Assembly: GCA_003022005.1 (NCBI GenBank)
Contig: PXRQ01000010.1
Span: 1-13,609 of the forward strand
Direction of reading: 5' to 3'
From: Halobacteriales archaeon QS_5_70_15
GTDB taxonomy: Archaea; Halobacteriota; Halobacteria; Halobacteriales; Haloarculaceae
DNA: 13,609 nucleotides
This document shows, piece after piece, positions 5,620 through 13,514 of this stretch; the first letter of the stretch is position 1, and the number at the start of each line of letters is the position of its first letter. The notes under the pieces are model-generated. The model did no database searches. It worked only from the letters and a program-made list of their open reading frames with translations, and was not told the DNA's origin. A program made the translations under genes and the position numbers.

Positions 5620-6564
5620 GTGCCACGGGTCACCGTCACGACGGGGGCCAGGCTCCACGCCGGCTTCCGCAACCTCTCGCTGTCGCTCGGCCGGCTCTAC
5701 GGTGGCGTCGGTCTCGCCCTCGCCGAGCCGCGGGCGTCGGTGACCGCGGAGCCCGAGTCGGGCGTGGCGGCGACCGGGACCGACGGGGCCGGCGACGCGC
5801 CGAACGGGACGCCCGAGGCGGTCGCCGACTACGCCCGCCGGACCTGCGACCTGCTCGACCTCCCCGGCGCCCGCGTCGAGGTCGACGGGGCCAGGCTCCA
5901 CGCCGGCTTCCGCAACCTCTCGCTGTCGCTCGGCCGCGGCGGGCGCTCGGGGGTCGGCGTCGCCGCCTTCGAGTCTGGTGGGTTCGTCGCCGACGCCGGC
6001 CACCCGACCGAGCGGTTCACGACCGCCCCGCCCGCCGACGGGGAGTGGACCGTCCCGGCCGTGCTCGCCCGCTACGACCTGCCCGCCGACTGGCGGGTCT
6101 GTCTGGTCCTGCCCGAGGCCGACCCGGGCCGCCACGGCGAGGACGAGGACCGGAGCATCCGCGGGGTCGTCGAGCGGGCGGACCCGGACCTCGCGGAGGA
6201 GCTGGCCTCGCTGCTCGTCGACCGGCTCCTCCCCGCGGCCGTCGAGGGTCGGCTCGACCCGTTCGCCGCGGCGCTCGCGGAGTTCGGCCGGCTCAACGGC
6301 GCCTGGTACGCCGACGTCCAGGGCGGGGTCTACCGCCCGCCCGCGGGGCGTCTCGTCGAGGCGCTCTCCGGGTCGCCGGCGGTCGACGGCGCGGGACAGT
6401 CCTCCTGGGGGCCGGCCGTCTGGGGCCTCACCGACGCCGAGCGAGCGGCGGACGCCCGCGCGGCCGCCGGGGCGGCGCTCGACGCCGCCGACTGCGAGGG
6501 GCGGGTGGTGCTCACCCGCCCGCGGAACGAGGGCGCGGCCGTCGACGTCGAGCGGCGGTCGTAG
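5620..6564 (+). CDS. Beta-ribofuranosylaminobenzene 5'-phosphate synthase-like protein (GHMP kinase fold) with internal duplication
   Basis: 314 residues from a GTG start chosen because the family N-terminus (RVTVTTGARLHAGF) begins there; no ATG is available. In methanogens the enzyme condenses PRPP with a hydroxybenzoate or aminobenzoate in the methanopterin pathway; haloarchaeal homologues are less clear. Family landmarks include RLYGGVG (25-31), GRGGRSGVGVAAFESGGF (105-122), DAGHPTERF, RLNGAWYADVQGGVYRPP and GAGQSSWGP. The region between residues 83 and 108 is unusual. Family members carry PxHVGLGSGTQ and a following helix there, the GHMP motif near the phosphate groups. Here it is replaced by a second exact copy of GARLHAGFRNLSLSLGR (9-25 and 90-106), encoded by a 50-bp perfect repeat. 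The frame stays open, but the motif is missing, so activity is doubtful. The gene is divergent from ilvD, 120 bases away. Confidence 0.8.
   Translation: MPRVTVTTGARLHAGFRNLSLSLGRLYGGVGLALAEPRASVTAEPESGVAATGTDGAGDAPNGTPEAVADYARRTCDLLDLPGARVEVDGARLHAGFRNLSLSLGRGGRSGVGVAAFESGGFVADAGHPTERFTTAPPADGEWTVPAVLARYDLPADWRVCLVLPEADPGRHGEDEDRSIRGVVERADPDLAEELASLLVDRLLPAAVEGRLDPFAAALAEFGRLNGAWYADVQGGVYRPPAGRLVEALSGSPAVDGAGQSSWGPAVWGLTDAERAADARAAAGAALDAADCEGRVVLTRPRNEGAAVDVERRS
5644..5693 (+). repeat. 50-bp direct repeat, copy 1 (inside beta-RFAP-synthase-like gene)
   Basis: Perfect match to 5887-5936, offset exactly 243 bases (81 codons), so both copies are read in the same frame. This copy sits at the N-terminal strand, where the family expects such a sequence. 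Confidence 0.95.
5887..5936 (+). repeat. 50-bp direct repeat, copy 2 (inside beta-RFAP-synthase-like gene)
   Basis: Identical over all 50 bases to copy 1, with different bases on both sides. It occupies the place of the GHMP glycine-rich motif and ends exactly at the GR of the conserved GRGGRSGVGV. Confidence 0.95.
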
Positions 6565-6603
6565 GGCGGCCCGCCCTCGCGCAACCGCCGCCCTCCGTCG
6601 GCG

Positions 6604-7062
6604 TCAGCGGCTCTTGTAGTCCCTCTGTGGGACGTCGACGGTCGGCGCGTCGGCGGCCTGCCAGGCCGTGAACCCGCCCTCGAGGTGTGCGACCTCCGGG
6701 TAGCCCATCTCCCGGAGGTCCCGCGCCGCGAGCGCCGACCGCCCGCCCCCGTTGCAGTAGAGCACGTAGCGGTTCCCCGGGTCGAAGAACGGCTTGTAGT
6801 AGTCGGTCTCGGGGTCGGCCCAGAACTCGAGCATCCCCCGCGGAGCGTGCTCGGCGTCCGGTATCGACCCCTCGATCCACACCTCGCGGATGTCACGAAC
6901 GTCGAGCGGCACCGCCTCGCCGGCCTCGAATTCGGTGCGGACCTCCCCGACGCTCAGCGACTCGACGGCCGCCTCGGCCTCCTCGACCATCCCCCACGCG
7001 CTCCGGTCGAGTCGGAACCCCGGCCCGTCGCTCGTCCCATCGACGTCATCGTCGTCGGACAT
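6604..7062 (-). CDS. Rhodanese-like domain protein
   Basis: A 152-residue protein with one rhodanese domain after an acidic tail (MSDDDDVDGTSDG). It has VPLDVRDIREVWIEGSIPDA (51-70), APRGMLEF (73-80), and the active-site loop CNGGGRS with cysteine C103 and R108, then LREMGYPEVAHLEGGFTAW (116-134). The catalytic cysteine is present, so sulfur transfer through a persulfide is plausible; the partner is unknown. Two starts are possible, at 7068 and 7062. The second puts the TATA-like box at 7087-7093 28 bases upstream, so it is preferred. It converges with the beta-RFAP-synthase-like gene (39-base gap) and diverges from the following SDR gene. Confidence 0.9.
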   Translation of the reverse strand: MSDDDDVDGTSDGPGFRLDRSAWGMVEEAEAAVESLSVGEVRTEFEAGEAVPLDVRDIREVWIEGSIPDAEHAPRGMLEFWADPETDYYKPFFDPGNRYVLYCNGGGRSALAARDLREMGYPEVAHLEGGFTAWQAADAPTVDVPQRDYKSR

Positions 7063-7086
7063 GCCCATGCGGACGACCGGGGGGCA

Positions 7087-7093
7087 CGTAAGC
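7087..7093 (-). promoter_or_regulatory. TATA-like box of the rhodanese gene
   Basis: The minus strand reads GCTTACG, centred 28 bases before the chosen ATG at 7062. It supports that start over the one six bases upstream. Confidence 0.4.
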
Positions 7094-7116
7094 GTTGTTC
7101 GGCGTGGTCCGGGACG

Positions 7117-7124
7117 AAAGCTTT
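7117..7124 (+). promoter_or_regulatory. TATA-like box of the second SDR gene
   Basis: AAAGCTTT, an 8-base palindrome and the only AT-rich spot in the divergent gap, is centred about 30 bases before the ATG at 7151. Confidence 0.5.
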
Positions 7125-7150
7125 GTGCCGCGGGTGCGGGTAGGCCGGGC

Positions 7151-7935
7151 ATGACCGAGCGATTCGACGGACGGGTGGCGGTCGTCACCGGGTCGACCCG
7201 CGGCATCGGCGAGGCGATCGTCCGGCGACTCGCCGACGAGGGGGCGAGCGTCGTCCTCAGCGGCCGGACCGTCGGGGACGGCGAGGCCGTCGCCGAGCGG
7301 ATCCGGGAGGCGGGCGGCGAGGCGTCGTTCGTCCGGACGGACGTGCGCGACCCCGAGACATCGAGGCGCTGGTCGACTCGACGGTCGAGCGGTACGGCGG
7401 CGTCGACGTCCTCGTCAACAACGCGGCCGTCGAGACGAACACGGGCGCGGGCGAGGCGACCCGCGAGGACTGGGACCTCGTCGTCGAGACGGATTTCCGG
7501 GGCTACTGGCTCTGTGCCCGCGAGGCCGTCCGGCGGATGGACGAGGGGGCGATCGTCAACGTCTCCTCGAACCACGCCCGGCTGACGATGCCGGCGATGT
7601 TCCCGTACAACGCCGTGAAGGCCGGCATCGAGGGGATGACCCGCGCGATGGCGCTGGACTTCGGCCCCCGGGTGCGGGTGAACTCGGTGGTCCCGGGGTG
7701 GGTCGCCGTCGACCGGACGATGCGGGACACGAGCGAGGCGCGCCGGCGCGAGCTCGCGAGCATCCACCCCGTCGGCCGCATCGGCGACCCCGAGGACGTC
7801 GCGGCGCCGGTCGCCTTCCTCGCCAGCGACGAGGCGGGCTACGTCACCGGCACGTCGCTGGCGGTCGATGGCGGCCGGACCGCGGTGATGCAGGACGACA
7901 CGCTCCCCGACTACGCCGCCCGGCGGGAGGAGTGA
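7151..7935 (+). pseudogene. SDR-family oxidoreductase with a single-base frameshift
   Basis: The two halves of a classical SDR lie in different frames. The first, from ATG 7151, has VAVVTGSTRGIGEAIVRRLA with the cofactor loop, and ends in family sequence at DVRDPE (about 7357). The second continues directly as DIEALVDSTVERYGGVDVLV (from 7357), then NNAA, NVSSNHARLTM and the catalytic YNAVK near 7603-7617. It ends with VGRIGDPEDVAAPVAFLASD and TGTSLAVDGG. The reading is restored if one base (G) is missing between GAG (7355-7357) and the following codon, so no residues other than the shift itself seem lost. The first frame as written ends at 7585. With the base restored the protein would be about 261 residues, normal for the family. 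Either a recent mutation or a sequencing indel. Confidence 0.85.
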
Positions 7936-8022
7936 GTCGGGATCGGAAGCGGATCCCGTCTCTGGCCGCCGTCCATAGACGACGGACGGAACCGCGGACC
8001 GCCCGTCGAGCGGCGGCGGGAG

Positions 8023-8627
8023 TCAGTCGTCCGCGACTAGGACGTCGCTCTCGTCCTCGCTCCCGTCGGTCTCCCGCTCGCCGATCCGGTAGCGCGTGTC
8101 GATCGGGTACCGGTCGTGGCAGGCCAGCGCGAGGTGGAGGGCGACTGCCGCGGCGAGCGACCCGAAGTTCCAGAGCACCGCGTCGTAGTAGATGACGTCC
8201 ACGACGACGGGTTCGCGATAGACCGGCCAGAACGGCGAGAGCGGCGCGGCGATGTCGGGTGCCGAGAGCGCGTCCGCGAAGATGTGTCTGACGCCGCCGA
8301 TGAGCATCCCGGCGGTGGCGAAGACGAACCCCGTCTTCCGAGAGATGGCGGTGCTCCCCACCCGCGAGTGGGCGGTGAACCGTTCGGTGAGCCGGAGCGC
8401 GCGACCGCCCCACCGAGGGGGCTCGCGAGCGCGACGAAAAGCAGCGTGTGCGTCACCCCGTGGTGCGCGACCGGGAGGACGTGCCGGAGCATTAGGTCCG
8501 AGTCGGGGCGCATCGCCGTGACCAGCGCGAACGCCGTGAACCCGAGCGCGCCGCGCCGACCCCGGAACACCCACGCCGGCACGGTGAACAGCAGCGCTAT
8601 CGCGAAGCGTCCGCTCACGTCTACCAT
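8023..8627 (-). pseudogene. DUF457/YdjM-like membrane metal-dependent hydrolase, frameshifted
   Basis: The N-terminal half begins at ATG 8625-8627 with hydrophobic segments IALLFTVPAWVF and GALGFTAFALV. It has the metal-site-like DSDLMLRH and VAHHGVTHTLLFVALASPLG. Near 8396-8406 the frame changes: after GGAV the matching continuation, RALRLTERFTAH, lies in the other frame. It goes on with GFVFATAGMLIGGVRHIFAD, VVVDVIYYDAVLWNFGSLAA and an acidic tail to the stop at 8023. One base missing would restore a protein of about 201 residues. The His/Asp pattern with several membrane spans is typical of the YdjM/DUF457 group, called metal-dependent hydrolases, whose substrates are unclear. Family assignment is fairly sure, function is not. 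Confidence 0.75.
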
Positions 8628-8718
8628 ACGCGAGCGGCACTCTCCCTGTCGGATACGCTTTCGGCCTGAACGGGCGAGCGACGGGCGGGTCCACTCTAAC
8701 TCGCGTCTGGGCCGGCGG

Positions 8719-9687
8719 TCACTCCCGCGGGTTCGGTCGGTAGTCCGGTCCGACGACGACCTCCAGCGCCCGCGGACGGACGTGCAGCGACAGGGCCTCG
8801 TGTGCGCTCATCTCCCCGTCGAGGCTGAACTCGATGTCTTCGCCGATGGGGCTCTCGATCTCGAGGCTCGAGGCGGTGAGATGGGTGATGTGTTCCGTCT
8901 CGCGGCCGAACAACCGGTACGCCGGCGCCTCGGCGAGCAGGTCGTTCGCCGGCATCTCCTCGACTATCGTCACCTCCAGCTGGCCGTCCTCCACGTCGGC
9001 CTGGCCGCCGCCCCCCGCGAACCGGCGGGCGTTACCGACGAGCAGCGCGAGCGCGTCGCCCTCCCACGTCTCCAGGTCCGACCCGGCCTCGCCGGATTCG
9101 ACCCTCGTGTGGAGCGGGTCGAACTCGGCGGCCTGACGAAGCCCGGCGAGCACGTACGCGAGCGTGCCGAATCGGGATTTCTGCTCGGAGTCGGTCTCGG
9201 AGCTCGTCTGCGCGGTGAGCCCGGCGATACAGGAGTTCGCGAACGGTTCGCCGTCGGCCACTCCCAGGTCGATGCGGCGTCTCTCGCCGGTTTCGATGAG
9301 TTCGAAGGCGTCGGCGATGCTCGTCACGCCGACGTTCCCCGCGAAGCTGTTGCCGGTCCCGCCGGGGACGACGGCGCACGTGACGTCGTCGAGCGCGTCC
9401 GCCTGGTCGACTCCGCGGACAACTTCGTGTACCGTCCCGTCGCCGCCACAGGCCGCGACCACCTCGACGCCATCCTCGGCGGCCTCCCTCGCCAGTGCGG
9501 CGGCGTCCCCCTCCGACTCGGTCTCCCTGACCGCGTACCCGCGCTCCTCGGCGCGCGAGTCCACCTCTGCGACGTGGTCCTCCGTCCCGCTCACCGGGTT
9601 CAGTACGACCCGACACCGGTCGGCGTCGGCCGACGGCCCGGCGTCGGACGTCTCAGTACTACCGTGGTCAGTTTCGTCGTGTGTCAT
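8719..9687 (-). CDS. Diacylglycerol kinase-type lipid kinase (YegS/DAGK family)
   Basis: A complete 322-residue protein. After an acidic 22-residue tail comes RCRVVLNPVSGTEDH with the family NPxSG motif (30-34). The nucleotide-binding GGDGTVHEVV is at 81-90 and PGGTGNSFAGN at 108-118. The C-terminal beta domain includes VGNARRFAGGG, ADVEDGQLEVTIVEE and EFSLDGE. These features define the ATP-dependent DAGK/sphingosine-kinase/YegS superfamily. In archaea the lipid substrate is not known from sequence; an archaeol-type or isoprenoid alcohol is possible. The protein has no membrane span, so it would act at the inner face of the membrane. The start ATG at 9685-9687 lies before the acidic tail; a start nearer NPVSG is possible. 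No clear TATA box. Confidence 0.88.
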   Translation of the reverse strand: MTHDETDHGSTETSDAGPSADADRCRVVLNPVSGTEDHVAEVDSRAEERGYAVRETESEGDAAALAREAAEDGVEVVAACGGDGTVHEVVRGVDQADALDDVTCAVVPGGTGNSFAGNVGVTSIADAFELIETGERRRIDLGVADGEPFANSCIAGLTAQTSSETDSEQKSRFGTLAYVLAGLRQAAEFDPLHTRVESGEAGSDLETWEGDALALLVGNARRFAGGGGQADVEDGQLEVTIVEEMPANDLLAEAPAYRLFGRETEHITHLTASSLEIESPIGEDIEFSLDGEMSAHEALSLHVRPRALEVVVGPDYRPNPRE

Positions 9688-10347
9688 CGTGGGAACTGTC
9701 GTTTGTTCCGTCTCTCGGAGGTTCGAACCCCACGTCGGTCACCGACTGGTGCCGGCTCGCGGGATCTCGCTATCGGCGTGGCGACCGTCTAGATGGCCGG
9801 TTTCGGTGACGTGAAACGAAAGCGCTTCGCTTGCAAACAAGCACCGGCCGAGCGGCAGTCCGCCCGAGTCGGTACTGCGACCGGCTTCATCGCCCGGAGT
9901 CACGCCCCGCCGGGCGGGAAACCGGAGCGCCGCGGCCGACCGTGACCCGGCGTGCTACCTCCCGTACGGGACGGGCGCTTCGGGGCGTCCCGGCGTCGGC
10001 GCGCGCTGGCCCACGCGGACCGACCGCTCGCGTCACCGGTGGTCCGACCGCGGCCCGCGCTCGCCCGGCGGGGAGGGAAACGCTACGATCGCCCGACCGC
10101 GGGACCGTGGCGCCGACAGGCAACGCGCCTTTAGGGCCGCGCTCCCGAGTACGGGGCAAGCGGTGGTACACCGACAGTTGCATTCCGTGGAGAGAGCGCA
10201 ATGGACAGGAGAGCGCGGACGAGCCCGCGGCGGCCCCCGAGCGTCGCCCCGAACACCCCCGACGCGGTCGGTATGTCGGGGGCGAGCGCCGTCGGACCGA
10301 TCGACACACGGCCAGCAGCGCCGTACCGTCGTTCGAACCTAATACCC
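9688..10347. other. 660-base gap between divergent lipid kinase and PHP genes
   Basis: No frame here looks coding: a 193-codon plus frame (9831-10412) is Arg/Pro-rich and runs into the PHP gene out of frame. Elements seen are a 13-base inverted repeat GTCGGT-C-ACCGAC at 9734-9746, a GCTTG/CAAGC hairpin near 9828-9841, and GTTCGAACC at 9721-9729 and again at 10331-10339. The two GTTCGAACC copies lie about 33 and 9 bases from the start codons of the flanking genes. Confidence 0.5.
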
Positions 10348-11010
10348 ATGCTCAAAGTAGACGTCCACACCCACACGCGGTTCTTCCACGCGTACGAGGA
10401 GCGCCCCACTAGGTTCGATCCGATCGGTGCCCGGTTGCTGGTCGCCCTCGCGAAGTGGCGCGGTCTCGACGCGGTAGTGGTGACCAACCACGACTACCAC
10501 ACCCGATTCGACTTCGACATCGACGGCGTGACCGTCGTCCCGGGTATCGAGGTCTCTACGACCGAGGGACACGTGCTGCTGATCGGCTCGGACCCCCCCG
10601 AACGGACTGCAGCGGGGACGCTCACGCCGGAGGAGACGCTGGATCTCGCGCGCGACCGGGGCTGTGCGGCGGTGGTCGCCCACCCGTTCCGGAACAGTTC
10701 GGTCAGGGAGTTCGACGCCCCGTTCGACGCCTACGAGGTGAACGGGAAGCGCTCCGTGGCGATCGACCGGATCCGCCGACTGGCCGAAGCGAGGGGGAAG
10801 CCGCTCGTCGGCGGGAGCGACGCTCACTACCCGATCGAAGTCGGGCGGGCGTACACGAAGGTCGACGCCGACGAGGCCACGCCGGGGTCGATCGTGGACG
10901 CGATACGCGACGGCCGCGTCGAGTACGAACTGAACGAGACTCACTCTATCCGTCTCCTGCGCCGGCTCTACGGCTACATACACCGGCATAAGGACCACAT
11001 CGGCGGCTGA
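10348..11010 (+). CDS. PHP-domain metal-dependent phosphoesterase
   Basis: A 220-residue PHP protein. It opens with MLKVDVHTHTRFF, whose H7 and H9 are the first metal ligands. VTNHDYHTRF (H49 region), PGIEVSTTEGH (metal-binding Glu), VVAHPFRNSS and GGSDAHYPIEVG (Asp/His) follow in the usual order, and the C-terminus is basic. All expected ligands are visible, so a trinuclear metal site and phosphoester hydrolysis are likely. The family includes histidinol phosphatases, polymerase-associated domains and RNase AM-like enzymes, so the substrate cannot be named. The frame is open to 10201, but ATG 10348 sits directly before the invariant strand. No clear TATA element. It converges with the CoA-transferase gene, 39 bases away. 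Confidence 0.9.
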   Translation: MLKVDVHTHTRFFHAYEERPTRFDPIGARLLVALAKWRGLDAVVVTNHDYHTRFDFDIDGVTVVPGIEVSTTEGHVLLIGSDPPERTAAGTLTPEETLDLARDRGCAAVVAHPFRNSSVREFDAPFDAYEVNGKRSVAIDRIRRLAEARGKPLVGGSDAHYPIEVGRAYTKVDADEATPGSIVDAIRDGRVEYELNETHSIRLLRRLYGYIHRHKDHIGG

Positions 11011-11049
11011 CCCCGCCGCCCGCCCGCTCCGGCGAAGGAGCCGACCGCC

Positions 11050-12240
11050 TCAGTCCGAGGAGACCACCCCGGCCTCGTGGAGCCGCCGTATCTCCGCGTC
11101 GCCGAGGCCGACCTCGCGGAGCACGGCCTCGGTGTGCTCGCCGAGGTCCGGCATCGGCTCCCGCCGGGTGTCGACCGCCCCGAAGTCGACGGGGTGGTCG
11201 ACGAACTTCAACGAGCCGTTCCGGTAGGGTATCTCCCGTATCGCGTCGAGGTGTTCGGCCTGCGGGTGGGCCAGCACCTCCTCGAGTTCGTTCACGTTCC
11301 CCCAGGGGATGCCGGCCGCCTGGAGGCGGGCCGTCCACTCGTCCCGCGGACGCCCGGCGAACGCCTCGGCGATGCGGGTCTCGAGCGTCTCCCGGTTCTC
11401 GACGCGGGACTCGTTGTCGACGAACCGCGGGTCGGTCTCGAGCCCGGGTCGCTCGATGACGTCCCGACAGAACGTCTCCCAGTGGGCCGCCGAGAGCACC
11501 GCGAAGATCACCTGCTCGCCGTCGGCCGCCTCGTAGGGACCGTACGGCGTGAGCAGGTGGTGGCTCGTCCCCACCCGCTCGGGGATCTCGTCGTTGTACC
11601 AGTACTTGAACGGGAAGTAGCCGAGCCACGAGAGCACTCCCCCGAACATCGTCACGTCGAGCTCCTGGCCCTCGCCGGTCCGCTCGCGGTGGAACAGCGC
11701 GGTCAGCACCCCGAGCGCGCCGTACATCGCGGCGTTGATGTCACAGATCGAGAGGGGGATCTTCGCCATCGATTCGGGAACGCCGTTCATCGCCATCAGC
11801 CCCGTCTCGCCCTGCATGATCATGTCGTAGGCCTTCCGGTCGCTGTACGGGCCGGACCGCCCGTAGCCCGAGATGTGGAGGTAGACGATCCCGGGGTTTA
11901 CCTCCCGTACCGCCTCGTAGCCGACGCCGAGCCGCTCGACGGCGCCCGGGGCGGCGTTCTGCGTCACCACGTCGGCCCGCTCGGCCAGCTCGAGGAACAG
12001 GTCCCGGCCCGCCTCCTGCTTCAGGTCGAGTTCGAGGCTCCGCTTGTTCCGGTCGAGCCAGGCGTGGGCCGCGCTCTCGCCGTACACCACGGTGTCCCAG
12101 TGCCGGTTCACGTCGCCCACGCCCGGCGGCTCGACCTTCACCACGTCCGCGCCCAGGTCGCCCAGCAGCCGCGAGCAGAACGGCCCCGAGGCGCCGCCCT
12201 CGACCGCCAGGACCGTCACTCCCTCCAGGGCGTACCCCAT
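11050..12240 (-). CDS. Class III CoA-transferase (CaiB/BaiF family)
   Basis: A complete 396-residue protein. It begins MGYALEGVTVLAVEGGASGP, then LGDLGADVVKVEPPG (27-40) and LDRNKRSLELDL (62-73). The active-site aspartate is D139 in RKAYDMIMQGETGLM, just after HISGYGRSGPYSD. It continues with a typical SICDINAAMYGALGVLTALF segment and the C-terminal domain around RLQAAGIPWGNVNELEEVLA. The family moves CoA between carboxylic acids through a mixed anhydride on that aspartate. The start ATG (12238-12240) shares one base with the stop of the upstream acyl-CoA dehydrogenase gene, so translation is probably coupled. The pair fits activation of an acid to its CoA ester followed by alpha,beta-oxidation. 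The acid cannot be named; carnitine-like, aromatic or branched acids are all possible. Confidence 0.93.
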   Translation of the reverse strand: MGYALEGVTVLAVEGGASGPFCSRLLGDLGADVVKVEPPGVGDVNRHWDTVVYGESAAHAWLDRNKRSLELDLKQEAGRDLFLELAERADVVTQNAAPGAVERLGVGYEAVREVNPGIVYLHISGYGRSGPYSDRKAYDMIMQGETGLMAMNGVPESMAKIPLSICDINAAMYGALGVLTALFHRERTGEGQELDVTMFGGVLSWLGYFPFKYWYNDEIPERVGTSHHLLTPYGPYEAADGEQVIFAVLSAAHWETFCRDVIERPGLETDPRFVDNESRVENRETLETRIAEAFAGRPRDEWTARLQAAGIPWGNVNELEEVLAHPQAEHLDAIREIPYRNGSLKFVDHPVDFGAVDTRREPMPDLGEHTEAVLREVGLGDAEIRRLHEAGVVSSD

Positions 12241-13463
12241 CAGTAGCTCCGCGGCAGCCCGAGGACGTGCTCCCCGATGTAGTTCAGTATCATCTCGTCG
12301 GAGACGGGAGCGATGCGGGTGAGCCTGGCCTCGCGCCAGAACCGCTCGACGTCGTACTCGACGGCGATGCCGTAGCCGCCGTGGGTCTGGACCGCCCGGT
12401 CGCAGGCCTCCGAGGCGGCCTCGCGGGCCATGTAGACGGCGACGTTCGCCGCCTCGCCGACGTCCCGTCCCTCCTTGAACGCCCGGGCGGCCTGGTAGGT
12501 GATGTTCCGCGCCGAGGTCATCCGCGCGTAGGCGTCCGCGAGCGGGTGCTGGATGGCCTGGTTCTTCCCTATCTGCCGGTCGAACACCTCCCGCTCGTTG
12601 GCGTACTCGACCGCGCGGTCGATGGCCGCCCGCGCCAGGCCGACACACTCCGCCGCGATGACGACCCGCTCCTCGTTCAGCCCGTCCATCACCTGCCGGA
12701 ACCCCGCGTCCTCCTCGCCGATGAGGTTCCCCGCGGGGACCTCGAGGTCCTCGAACCAGACCTCGTAGGACGGTACGGCGGCACGGATGTTCTTCTCGAT
12801 CTCCTCGGTCTCGACCGCCCCCTGTGCCTCGGCGTCGTCGAGGTCGACCAGGAACAGCGACAGCCCGTCGGTCTTCTCCTCGACCTCCGGTTTCGGGGTG
12901 GTCCGGGCCACCAGCACCATGTAATCGGAGGCGTGGTACCGCGAGGTCCAGACCTTCTGCCCGTTGACGACGTACCTGTCGCCGTTCTGCGTCGCCTCCG
13001 GCGACGCGTCACTCGTCGAGTTTCGCTCGACGCGCTCGGCGAACGTGGTGATTGAGGTCGAGTCGAAGCCCGCCCCCGGCTCGGTGAGCGAGAAGCACTG
13101 GAGGAGCTTCTCGCCGGAGGCGATCCCGGGTAGCACCTCCCGTTTCATCGACTCGGAGCCGTAGTCGAGCACCGACCGGGGGATGAACATCGCGCCGTGA
13201 CAGGCCATCGCACCGTTGAACCCCGCGCCGGACGCGGTTATCTCCTCGAGGACGATGGCCGCCTCGAGCGGGTCGAGGCCCGCGCCGCCGTACTCCTCGG
13301 GGATCACGGTGCCGAGCCAGCCGTGCTCGCCGAGCGTCCGGACGAACTCCATCGGGTACTCCTTCGCCCGGTCCTTCGTCCGCCAGTACTCGTCGTCGAA
13401 CTCCGAACAGAGGTTCCGTATCTCCGAGCGGATGAGCCGCTGTTCCTCCGTGAACTCGAGCAT
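12240..13463 (-). CDS. Acyl-CoA dehydrogenase
   Basis: A 407-residue flavoprotein subunit that would oxidise an acyl-CoA to the enoyl-CoA and pass electrons to an electron-transfer flavoprotein. It has the N-terminal helical domain (1-120), the FAD-contacting CFSLTEPGAGFDST (123-136) and VNGQKVWTS (166-174), REVFDRQIGKNQAIQHPLAD (291-310) and QTHGGYG (359-365). Two points are unusual. A polar stretch, VERNSTSDASPEATQNGD (145-162), lengthens the loop before the beta domain. The catalytic glutamate of medium-chain enzymes is not at its usual place: RLTRIAPVSDEM (380-391) has proline there. Many acyl-CoA dehydrogenases have such a sequence and use another base, so this does not imply inactivity. 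First gene of a two-gene operon with the CoA-transferase; the TATA box lies 27 bases before the ATG. Confidence 0.94.
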   Translation of the reverse strand: MLEFTEEQRLIRSEIRNLCSEFDDEYWRTKDRAKEYPMEFVRTLGEHGWLGTVIPEEYGGAGLDPLEAAIVLEEITASGAGFNGAMACHGAMFIPRSVLDYGSESMKREVLPGIASGEKLLQCFSLTEPGAGFDSTSITTFAERVERNSTSDASPEATQNGDRYVVNGQKVWTSRYHASDYMVLVARTTPKPEVEEKTDGLSLFLVDLDDAEAQGAVETEEIEKNIRAAVPSYEVWFEDLEVPAGNLIGEEDAGFRQVMDGLNEERVVIAAECVGLARAAIDRAVEYANEREVFDRQIGKNQAIQHPLADAYARMTSARNITYQAARAFKEGRDVGEAANVAVYMAREAASEACDRAVQTHGGYGIAVEYDVERFWREARLTRIAPVSDEMILNYIGEHVLGLPRSY

Positions 13464-13486
13464 GCGCCGAGGAAGCGGATGACGGG

Positions 13487-13492
13487 TATAAG
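13487..13492 (-). promoter_or_regulatory. TATA box of the acyl-CoA dehydrogenase/CoA-transferase operon
   Basis: The minus strand reads GCTTATACCC, with CTTATA centred 27 bases before the ATG at 13463. This is the best-placed promoter in the window and indicates a leaderless transcript. Confidence 0.7.
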
Positions 13493-13514
13493 CGTTGGGC
13501 CGCCCGGCCTCGGC

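Noticed and set aside
5644..5936. The 50-bp repeat pair as a CRISPR or tandem repeat array
   Set aside because: There are only two copies, 243 bases apart, inside one open reading frame that continues family sequence on both sides.
9717..9731. T-arm-like sequence around GTTCGAACC, considered as a tRNA or tRNA fragment
   Set aside because: No matching acceptor, D or anticodon stem could be found on either strand.
8116..9792. 558-codon plus-strand frame
   Set aside because: It is antisense to the lipid kinase and membrane-protein genes, whose motifs are plain on the minus strand.
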